Origin: Chromera velia
Lineage: Eukaryota > Sar > Chromeraceae
Assembly (NCBI GenBank): GCA_018398765.1
Contig: JAHBMJ010002178.1
Location: 1 to 21,798 of the forward strand
Direction: 5' to 3'
Length of the DNA stretch: 21,798 nucleotides
Part shown: piece by piece, positions 1 to 9,711 of the stretch
How the letters are laid out: every line of letters starts with the position of its first letter
Position numbering within the stretch: position 1 is the first letter of the stretch
Notes under the pieces: generated by a model
The model's database searches: none
Told to the model about the DNA's origin: nothing
The model's input: the letters and a program-made list of their open reading frames with translations, nothing else
Made by a program: the position numbers and the translations under genes

Positions 1-15
1 CCCCCCCCCTTCCCC

Positions 16-891
16 TCACTTGCCCTTCTGAGGGACGATCAGAGCCCCCAGGTTCCCTCTCTCATCAAATTTTGCATTCCCCTCCAGTTTACCTGCAGGC
101 AAGCACCCAAACCCAATTAAGATCAAGATACCGAATCGAGCCACAAAAAAAAAGGAAAACCAAATTAAAGTCCCATCCGCCGGGAGAAAAAACTGGCCGT
201 GAGAGAAAAGGAAACATCGAGGCTTCTTCTCTCTCATTCTGCGCCCACTGCCAAAGAAAAAAGAAAAAGGAAGACGCCAGACAGCGGAACATACAGGAGG
301 TTTTCAAACACGACCAATGAATTCAATCGTCCGGAAAAAGAAAATCACAATCCAAACACAGAAAGAGAGGCCAACCTTCTGCCTTCACAGCCTCGAGAAC
401 ATCGTTCAGTCTCTCCTGTGCGATGTCCTTCGATGCGGCCTTTTCCCTTCCCTTCAATTCCACAATCACACGCACAGAGTTCTTCGCAGTCAGCCACTTC
501 TTCATCTTCTTGCACTTTACAGCGACGTCTCCCGAAGAAATCCTGAACACAAACACACAAACAGGCAGGAGGGGAAGAAAAAAAAACGATACCCAAATAA
601 GCACGGAACACTGAGAGCACGAGAGGGAGGTGAGGGAGCCCCGAGTGTTCTTCTCAAGTCAGTGCGTGAGGGAGACAGCAGGGGAGTGACTAACAAGAGA
701 GTCAAGAGGGTTGGAAGTTTCGCGTTCTTTCCAGCGCATGAACTAAATTGTGAATTTTGGAGGTCATCCTTGACTCTCTCTCTCTCTCTCTGTTTCTCTC
801 TTCCTCTCTATTTCTCTGTCTCTGTCTCTCTCTCGTTCTCTCTCTCTCTCTCTGTGTATGTGTGTGTGTGTGTGTGTGTCTATCTCTCTGT

Positions 892-935
<44 letters not shown>

Positions 936-2704
936 TATATATACATGTGTGTGTGTGTGTGTGTTGGTTTGTTTTGTCGAGGGAGGACTCTGTAAATCCT
1001 CTCTTTTCTCGACCCCTCCCTCCTTTCCGTGTTTTTTTGCCGTTTACTCACTCCTTCACCTAGCCGACCACTGACTCATTCATATTCCCACGAACTTACT
1101 TCGCGCTCAATCTCATTTCTTTCATCCCTCCTCCCTTTTTCTGCTTCTGCTTCGCCGCCTGTTCCCTCAACTTGTCGTTCTGCACACCCGCAGGCAAGGT
1201 CACATGAAACAAATAGTAATACAAGAAAATAGAAGACACAAAAGATGGATGTGGAAATATCATGATGTCGCTATTCCGCACATGCACACAGAAAAACATG
1301 CACACAAAAAGGCACCAGACCTCTGTCACACAAGATTAACCCACAAGCACGACATGCCAAAGATCTACGACCGCCTAAACGCACAAGGGTGCTCACTCCA
1401 ACCATGCAGCACAGATAAGACGCATCTACCCGTAAGGCCGAATTGAAGTCAGGCCCTTGTGTCACGACCTTTTTAGTCATGAGCTTCGGCAGTGCACGCC
1501 GAAAACAAAAATGCATTGAAAAAACGGACGCACCTTCACACCTTCTAATGGAAAGGGTAGTCAGGCAAGCGGACGGGAGTGATCTAAACAAACAGATGCG
1601 TATGTGTATGCACAAAAGAGAATAGCAGTCTCTTCTCTGACCTGTTCCCGTCTCCACAATTTGAAGTCCACGATTTTGCACACGGCCGCGGGGCTCTCCT
1701 CACTGGCCTTCACGACCTCCACAAGGTCCAGTCCCTGCTCGTCTGCGAGCTCAAGGGCCTGCATGTAGTCAGACAGACAGACAGACAGGCAGTCGGAGCG
1801 GTCGAGATGGACTGACTTCCGTCGTATCATACAGTTCTCGAGTTGCGGGCAAAAAAGGGGTATCGAGACATGCGTGTAGAGCTGCATAACAAGACCGCAA
1901 GAACTTGGTTTCACCCACTAAGAAAAAAGACAGAAAAAAACAAACAAACAAAGAAAGAAAGAAAGAAAGAAAGGCAGGAAGGAAGGAAGGAAGGAAGGAA
2001 GGAAGAGAGAGAGAGAGGGAGAGAGAGGAAGAAAGGACAAGCAGCAGCTGAGGTTCATCTTACAGGATGATTCTTCTCACTTGGCGTTCTAACTCGACTA
2101 TTACATGAGCAGACATACAGAGAGGATCCGAGAGGGATAAACAGAATCCTTCCGAAGTGTGTACTTCAACCCTTGAGAGACGGACCGACTCAGAACACGC
2201 ACAGAGCCCCTAAGTCCTCCCACTTCTTTCCCCTCTTTCACAAAGTAGTAGTCACACTAACACGCACACTCCCTCCCTTCCCTCCCTCCACTGACGTCCT
2301 CTGTCGTCATTACACCCAAATTCTCTCCGTCGGAATTGACGACTCGAACCTCGTAGGCGTCGATCTCATCGTTCACCCTGGAAGAAAAAAGAAATGCAAT
2401 CACGAACGAGAGGTGAACATTTTCACAAATTCAGAAAACGAGATGATACAAAAACAATGCTTCTCAGAAGGCAGAAAAATTCCTGAGGAAGAGATGCGAG
2501 AATCATCATCTTCCCCCCAAAAAACATGGAAGAAGAATCAGAAGATCCGATGCAGTTATTGAGTGAAGACCTTCATGGGCGTCTGTGCATCATGCTCTTT
2601 TTCGGTGTGTCCCAAATTCCCTTTTCTCAATTTCTGGAAAGATATCCAGAGAAATGTTTCCTTGAAAAAAAAAAAAAAAGAAGACAAGACCTGGTTCGCA
2701 TTCG

Positions 2705-2780
<76 letters not shown>

Positions 2781-4045
2781 AAGAGAGAGAGAGAGGGGAA
2801 GCAAACAAAGGCATTGAATCGCTCTGTCGATCCTTTGCGCGTCACTATAACCCGCCCCGCTTCCTTTGAGGTGACAAAAAGGAAAAACATATTTTCGATC
2901 GAAACAACCACCCATACAGAAACTCACCGAGCCTGCGCCTGTTTATACCGGCCTTTCGGTGCATTTGCCCTTTGTTCCTCTTCCTCTTCTTCCAATTCTG
3001 CTTCCTCTGCCTCCTCCCTCGCCCACTGATTAGTCTTCTCCCTCAGGTCAAAACCCCCCAAATTAATATCATCATCCCGCCCCCTCCCTCCCCTCCCTCG
3101 AGCACCCGGGGCCCTTCGCGGGTCCACCGTCATCCCTCGGCCGGGGCCCCTGGCGCCGCCCATCGGCATGCGCCCACCCGGACCCATGCCCGGTCGGGGG
3201 GGGCGCATTCCCGGACGCGGTCCGTAGCCGGGCGGTGGGGGGGGAAATCCCGGACGGGGGCCGTACCCCGGAGGCGGCCTCAGACCGGGGGCGCCTGGGG
3301 GTGGGGGGGGGAACCCGGGACGCATGCCTGGAGGCGGGGGGGGGAATCCAGGACGCGGCGGCGCGTATCCTCTAGGTCCGGGGGGTGGAGGAGGATAACC
3401 ACGACCCGGTGGCGGCGCCTGGACATAGCCACCTCTGGGGCTCTGGTAGGCTCCTGGGCCCGGGGGAGGCATGCCCATACCCGGACGTGGAGGGGGCATG
3501 CCTGGGCGCGGGGGGGGGTAGCCTGGCGGTGGCGGGGGATAGCCTGGTGGTGGCGGGGGATAACCAGGTGGCGGGGGATAAGACCCATTTGGCCGTGGTG
3601 GAGGGGGGCCACCAGGTCTCGGGGGTGGGTAGCCTGGGGGAGGGGGCATTCCTGGCCGGGGCCCTCCATATCCTGGGCGAGGTGGAGGGGGCCGCATTGG
3701 GGGCCCACCTCCCCCTCCTCCGTACCCCTGGTATGCATTTGGAGGGGGTGGAGGGAAGGGCCGTCCATTGGCTTCTGGTGCTTCTGGTGCTTGCGTAGAT
3801 CCCCCTCTCCCATTCCCTCCCGGGGCACCCCTGTCGTCCCAATTGTTTTGCATCCTCAAGTACAAGCCTCTGCCTTCAAGAGATTTGGACCGAGGTATCC
3901 GAAATTGCAGAAAGGTGATCATTCTTTGACTTCGCCTGCGTGGAGACGACAGTGAAGAGACGAGACGCTTTCCGTGTGCATGCCTATCTGGCAAGGCACA
4001 GAAAAGGGCTGCCAAAATAACTTGAAGGAAGGGCTTCAGCGACAT
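16..4045 (-). CDS. infC: Plastid-targeted translation initiation factor IF-3 with long Pro/Gly-rich N-terminal extension (6 exons)
   Basis: IF-3 binds the small ribosomal subunit, blocks early subunit joining and checks start-codon pairing. Exons on the minus strand, in order: 4045-2928, 2377-2296, 1758-1642, 1179-1100, 542-376, 92-16; all junctions are GT/AG, phases agree, total 546 residues. The core (about 373-546) shows RVNDEI, GENLGVM, ALELADEQGLDLVEVV, VCKIVDFK, KEMRLSAKI, VIVELKGRE and a short C-terminal strand, and matches bacterial IF-3 in length and order. The first Met (4045) follows an in-frame stop at 4094-4096. It opens a hydrophobic signal-like stretch (FLQVILAALFCAL), then a basic Ser/Arg segment, as in bipartite leaders for complex plastids. 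Residues about 96-305 are Pro/Gly/Arg repeats, about 305-323 RGG-like, about 340-358 Glu-rich. Family membership is firm; plastid targeting is inferred. Confidence 0.93.
771..965. repeat. Composite CT / GT / TA / CA / GT microsatellite in an IF-3 intron
   Basis: A run of (CT)n passes into (GT)n, (TA)n, (CA)n, (TA)n and (GT)n. It lies in the IF-3 intron 543-1099. GT and CA blocks flank TA blocks, so the tract is self-complementary and could extrude a hairpin. ORFs predicted across it are low-complexity artefacts. Confidence 0.95.
1951..2036. repeat. Purine tract: GAAA, GGAA and GA repeats
   Basis: Consecutive GAAA, GGAA and GA arrays, almost purely purine on the plus strand, lie in the IF-3 intron 1759-2295. 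On the transcribed strand sense this is a long polypyrimidine tract. Confidence 0.93.
2665..2796. repeat. A15 run, (CA)n and (GA)n microsatellite in IF-3 intron 1
   Basis: A 15-base A run (2665-2679) is followed by about 16 CA units and then about 29 bases or more of GA with minor interruptions. It sits mid-intron (2378-2927) and does not touch a splice site. Confidence 0.95.
3133..3760 (-). repeat. Coding Pro/Gly/Arg repeat domain within IF-3 exon 1
   Basis: The segment encodes dozens of imperfect units such as GYPPPPPG, GFPPPPPG and RPGMPPP, close to 210 residues. It is predicted disordered and may bind proteins or RNA. The repeats keep one reading frame on the minus strand, continuous with the leader and the IF-3 core. 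Long open frames on the opposite strand and in the other minus frames arise from the GC-rich repeats. Confidence 0.88.
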
Positions 4046-4895
4046 CTTAAGAGATGGTGCAAACACACAGTGACAAACAAAGATCGAATGCCATCAATTG
4101 AACCACACAGAACGTGTAAAGAAGGATTCACCGCCGTCTCGGTGTGTCCCCCAACAACACTTGGTTTTCCCTTTCGCGCATTGTCTCTGACATTCACGGT
4201 TCGCTTCGGGTCTCTCAGAAAAGGGGGGTGTATCAGCCTTCGAATGTCACCAAAGTTTACGCATAGGACTGCTTCTGTGTAAAGTAACCAGCGCCGGAAG
4301 GACCACATTCTGACCTTTATGTGCTCGGAGACGCAAGAAAATCGGAATGAGAGTGCGGCGGCGCCACCTATAGAGATCTTGCTAGCTCGATCAGCTATAG
4401 CGCATCGATCGCGGGGACACCCGCAGCACCGCCGCCAGGGAATGCGAATATATGCGAATTCACCAGAAATATATCCTTTCTTGCATCTTTCTTGCAAAAA
4501 CAATGGAGTCGACAACCCGATTCGATGGAATCCCGTGTAAATGACCGACGGCATCAATTGAGACCAGGCTGGTAACCAGATTTTCGACGGACAGTAACCA
4601 GCTGATTGCATGGTGGTCTCGGCCTCAAAGAGGATTTTCCCGAATTGGATGTGAATTTTCAGAAAAAAAGGAGACGCGGATCCAAATTCCGCATTCTTGA
4701 GTGTCGGTCTTACCATCCGTCGACGCGAAGAAAAAGTGCACTGAAGGGCTGCATAAAGCCGGTGAAGGTTTCCTTTCCCCTCCTTTCTTCTGTCTGAGCT
4801 CAAGGATTGAAACCGGAGTCCTCCCATCTGTGTCCCTCTCTCCAAACTCACTTCCGGTGACTTACGTTTGATTGGCTCTGCAGCCTTCTTCCAGA
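4046..4895. promoter_or_regulatory. Divergent intergenic region between IF-3 and UGGT start codons
   Basis: These 850 bases separate two start codons that point away from each other, so both promoters and both 5' UTRs should be here. No clear TATA box or known element was identified. A 343-codon minus-strand frame (5067-4036) crosses it but has no recognisable domain and overlaps UGGT exon 1, so it is treated as chance. A non-coding leader exon for either gene cannot be excluded. Confidence 0.6.
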
Positions 4896-7800
4896 ATGCT
4901 GTCCGTCTACTTTCTGCGGTGTGCAATCTGCACTCTGTGCGTCTTCTGCGGTTCTGTCGCTGGGGGGGCCTCCAAGGCCACCGACGTGGAAATTCAATTG
5001 ATATCCAACTACCCTGCCGTCTCTCCCGTCTCCCAAATTTTGGAGTTCCTCCGGGATCTGGACCCAAGCGGTAGAGACAGCATAGGCTTTCTTCAACAGC
5101 TCAGCGAGACGGCAGATGGGGTGGAGGGGGGGGAGAGGGTCGAGACAGCTTTCGACATTCTCCAGAAGTCGACGATGAAGAGCAATTTGACCCTAACGTT
5201 TGCAGATTTAGCTATTTCGAATAAAATCTTCTCCCCCCGAGTTGAACTCTCACGTTCTCTTGAGAGAGACGCTAGGGAAGCCTTCCAGATTCCTTCTTGT
5301 AACTCGGCTTGGTTCATTCTGCATCCTCCTGTGGTCTCTCCCTTGATTGGAGACGGGATGCCGTCTCCATCCGGAGACGCTGAGGAAACGGTCGGACGGC
5401 CGGTGTATGTGTGCAGCGCAAAAGATCTGGAGCACGCGATGGTAACAGTCGAGAAGCAATTCATAGAAGAGACAAAGAAAGGGAAAAAAGGAGGTTCAGG
5501 AAAGAAATGTGGCGGCGGCATGATGGAGAGGGGCTCCCTGCTTCCACCCACCTACATGCCCCCCCCGTCTCTGCATCCTGAGTTATTCCTCGTCGCCCCT
5601 TCGCCGTCTCCGTCTGTCCCTCAAGGTGTCGTCATTCTCTACGGTGACCTCGAGGACTCCTCTGTCGACGCCGCATTGAAGACGGCAATCCAGTTGGCAC
5701 AGAGGGAAAGGGAGAAGATCCAAGGGAGGGTGGAAGGAGGCGGGGAGGTGGTCAGGTGGGCATTCTCGTTCCGTCACGGAGAGCAGACGGGAGAAGAGAG
5801 GGCACACCATCTAGCTCCGTATGAATTCCTCCCTGGATTCTCTGCAGAGCTGGCGATCAAAAATCCAGAATACAAGACAGGTGCGCAGAGGGGGGGATGA
5901 AGCGAAGGTGGATTCAGAAAGTCGTCGATCGACTGAGTCGATTCAGAAGTTCCAATGCAGATATCTGTGTTGCTCCATTTCATGGGAAGTTCACGAATGG
6001 AAACAGAAGACAGTCAACGCGCATACTTGGAGCCTTAGGCATGCAAGTACGCGGGCAGATACAGAGAGAAAGATTGCGAAGAGAGAGAATGAGCACCTAG
6101 ACAGGACAAAAGGATGACTTGGATGAGCAAACCGAAAGAAAGTGGAGCCATTTGAAGTCGAGCGCTTTTTCTTTCATCAAGTTTTCTTCCTCTATTCTTC
6201 TGTGTGTATCTCTTTCCTCCCCCCCTCTGTGCATGATGCAGTTGATGAGAAGCCAGCCAGTGAGGCAGGGGAGGGACTGTTGAAGGGCGAGGGGGGAAAG
6301 GGAGGGGGGAGAGACCGAGATGATGCGGGAGATGAGGTGAGTGAGTGAGTAGATGGACCTTGGTTTGTTTTTTAGGGGAGCTAGGGAGAGGTTGGAAGGA
6401 AATGGTATGACTGAGGGAGGGAGGGGTGATCCTCTTGATTCCTTCCTTCCTTCCTTCCTTCCTGTCTCTCCTTCCTTCTTCGTGTTCGTGCCTCTTTCTT
6501 TCTTTCTTTCTTTCCTTCCTTCCTTCCTTTTGTTCTTTTCAAAAAAAACTTGTGTCTTGTTTTGTTTTTTGCAGGATGATGAAGGTGACGGTGAGAGAGA
6601 AAGGGGCGACAGAGACAAAGACGGCACAAAGGAGGGAGGGGATGCCAGACTTTCAGAGGTCCTCGTTGACGAAGGTCGGTAAGGGGAGGGGAAAGGGTGG
6701 TCGGGGTGGGGGAAGGTCGGAGATACAGTCTTGGTTCTTTCTTCCCCGCTTTCTTCCTTTTGTCTGTCTATCTGTCCGCCTGTCTGTTTGTTTGTTCGTT
6801 CTTGGATCAAAGAAGATGGGTCGAATTAAGTCTGGAGCAAGAAGCAAGAGGCAAGAGAGAGAAGAGGTAGATAGCTACCGGTCTTCCTCTTTCGCTCTTC
6901 AGTTTGTTGTTCCTCCTTTTCTCTGCAGAGGGAGGCACCTCAGGATTTCTGTTTGGCACTCTCGCGAGTCGATACCCGTCCTCCAAGATGAAGAGGGCGT
7001 TGGCTGCCTTCGCAGAGAGCCTCAGGGATGAGGCAGAAGAGGAACCTTTAGAGCCTCTGAAGGCATGGGAGGTGCGTACGTCTTCTTTTTTCGTACACGT
7101 GTCTGGTTGCCGGGCCATGAGGCTTGACCTTCCTTTGAGGCCTCTGACGTTATTCCCCACGTAGGCACAGAGTTTGCCCTGAGGCACAGCATCTTCTCTC
7201 TCGATATGCGCACCCTTATGTTCTATCTGGTGTTTCCATCCTCCCTCCCTCCCTCTCTGCCTGCAGGTAGCCGTTTGAATTATTCTCTCGATATGCGCAC
7301 CCTTATATTTATTCTCTCTGGTTTTTCACCCCTCCCTCTCTGCCTGCCTGCCTGCAGGTAGCCGACCTGGGCATCCAGGCTTCCGATTTGATCATGGGGA
7401 GTGAGGATCCGTTGGCGGCTCTGGACTTTTTGTCACGGGATTTTCCTCAGAGGGTCTGGAGATTAGCTCGGCAGCCTGTGAAGACGGGCAAGGGAAAGGA
7501 GGGAAGGATCTACAGAGCCCTGCAGAAGATGCACAAGAAAGTCAACGAAAGGTCGGAAAGAGATTAGCTCGGCAGCCTGTGAAGACGGGCAAGGGAAAGG
7601 AGGGAAGGATCTACAGAGCCTTGCAGGAGATGCACAAGAAAGTCAGCGAAAGGTCGGAAAGAGGTAGAAGTGTGAAAGTCGCAGGATTGCAAAGAAAAGG
7701 AGAAGTGAATGTCGCTGAAAGAAGCGCAAACAGGTCCCTTTAGCCCTGTGCAGAAGAAGTGAAGAAAAGAGAGATCAGAAGGCTGACGGCCGACACAAGG

Positions 7801-9662
7801 TGGCACTCTCTCTTTTTTGAACTTCCAAGGAGAAGAGCAGAAGAGACGAATCTTAAGACACCAAAAACGGACTTTGGGCATGAAAGCCATGTATTAATAT
7901 GCTTTTGAGAGAGAGCTGAGTCGTGCTTTTTGGCGTCTCCCTCCATTTCTCCCTCTCATAATCCTGTACTCTCCCCCTTTTGACGATCCCTTTCTTTTCT
8001 TCTTCTCTCTCTGCCAGGATATCCTTCTTGACGATCAACGACCGCACAATTCCTGTGCACCGGTGGTCCCTCTTTCCGCTCCTCTCTCTTCTGGGGCCTC
8101 TGTTTCTCGCAGTGGAACGGCTGCTTCGAGAGGGCGTCCCTCAGAGTCTTGCAGTGGCACTCGTGACAGGAAGAGCTCCCCCAGGGGAGAACTCAGGCAG
8201 TCTCGATGAGGAGGAAGAAGAGGCAGCAGCGCAGGGAGGGGCTGCGAGAGTGGACTGGAGACCCGGAAAGCCTGAGAAGGGCGGGGCGGCTGTGCGGCCT
8301 GTGTATGATGCGGAGTCCCAAGAGGACAGACAGACGATGAAGACGATCAGACAGTGGCAGCCCCTCGACGTGCTCCCGTTCATCTGGCCTGGTCAGCAGG
8401 TCGCAGTGGCAGCAGGGCTCTTTCAGACTGTGGTCAGTCAGTCAGTGAGTGAATGGGTGAGTGAGGGAGTCAGTCAGTCAATGAGTGAGTCAGACGCACG
8501 GATGGAAGAAAAGTTCGTATGCGCATTCGATTGCCTCAGGGTGAAATGAGGACAGCTGGCGCCTTTTGTTTCGGCTTTTGTCTGTCGTTCTTTCCTTCGG
8601 CTACGTCAAGCTGTGAGGGCTTTCCAAATCTCCTCCCTGCCTGCCTGCCTGCCTGCCTTCCCGTCTATAGCATCTCATCCCTCCCTGTCTTTCTCGGAGA
8701 GAAGAGGCGTTTTGGCGACCCTCATTCGCGTGTGTAGTATGAATGAATGAATCGGCTGCACAAATCTTCTTTCTGCGTGGGGGGGAAGGCCATGACGTCT
8801 TTAGGATGGATACCTTACATTCCAAACTGCCAGCACTGCAGTACCAATGGATGACATCCTTCCCTCCCTCCCTTGATGTATGCAGTTGGTTGTCTCGCCC
8901 CTCGATCTCCAAGGACTTGAGACGGCAGTGCTCCTTGCTGACCGAGTCCGCCTCCCTTCCTCCAAGGTTTTTGTGGTTCTTGCCGAGGAGAGAAATGAGG
9001 AAGGTAAGACGATTTTTTGTGGCAAGATGGTGTATTTATCAGGCCTTCTCGGGTATTGAAAGTGATCCTTCCCTTGCTACTAGGGTTGTGCGAGGAATGC
9101 ATTTCCTCTCTGTCCGTCCTCTCGGACCCCTCTCCGCCTCTGTGGAAACACAGTCGACAGATCAGACGCCCTGCTGGACGGAGATTAGAAAATAAGTCAA
9201 CCCCCCATCTTCAAAAGTCTGTCTAAAAAAAAAAGGTCTTTCCGTGCCCCCGCTGCAGGAGCCAAGTGGGACGTCTCGAAGCTCGGCGACGCACCTGCAG
9301 GTGCTGTGGGTGTGAAGGATGCAGCCGGAGATGCTGTCGGGCTCTCGAGTGTAATTGCAGAGAGCTTCGGTGCGATGACGCGGCGGTCTGGGTCTCTGGG
9401 TGTTTCGTTCTTGCGTGAACTGACAGGGGTGATGCAGAAGAAAGAAAAGGGAGGGGGCACAGTCGGAATGGAGGACGTGAAGAGCATTTACGAGAAGCTT
9501 GGGGGTACAGAGAGCGTATGGGAGAAGATCGTCAAGGGAGAGAAGAACAGTCATAGAAAGGTTGGTCAGACTGGAAGGAGAAAATATGTGCAGAAGAAGA
9601 TACCGTGAGTGCCTCCATGGATTCCAAACTCATCTCACATGAAAGAAGTTCAACAGTGGACG

Positions 9663-9711
<49 letters not shown>

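Noticed and set aside
702-1051. Arg/Glu and Thr/His repeat ORFs over the dinucleotide tract
   Set aside because: These are translations of microsatellites inside an IF-3 intron.
3280-3842. Two further minus-strand ORFs of 182 and 156 codons
   Set aside because: They are other frames of the same repeat exon with no leader or downstream continuation.
2972-3955. 327-codon plus-strand ORF rich in Trp, Arg and Gly
   Set aside because: It is antisense to the Pro/Gly repeat exon of IF-3. GC-rich repeats keep all frames open, and only the minus frame joins a recognisable IF-3 core.
4872-4895. Upstream TTG start adding eight residues to UGGT
   Set aside because: A non-ATG start is unlikely in a nuclear gene, and the ATG at 4896 directly opens a good signal peptide.
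6097-6810. 237-codon minus-strand ORF
   Set aside because: It is antisense to UGGT introns and exons 2-3 and is made of Lys/Glu/Ser-rich repeat translation, with no domain.
7552-7652. Mini-exon in the second 101-bp copy using the TTGCAG at 7621-7626 as acceptor
   Set aside because: The resulting exon would end in phase 1 at the second donor, whereas exon 6 needs phase 2.
9561-9604. Longer exon 8 ending at the GTGAGT donor at 9605
   Set aside because: It gives the wrong phase for exon 9. The GTTGGT donor after 9560 gives a continuous thioredoxin-like segment ([19 protein letters not shown]).
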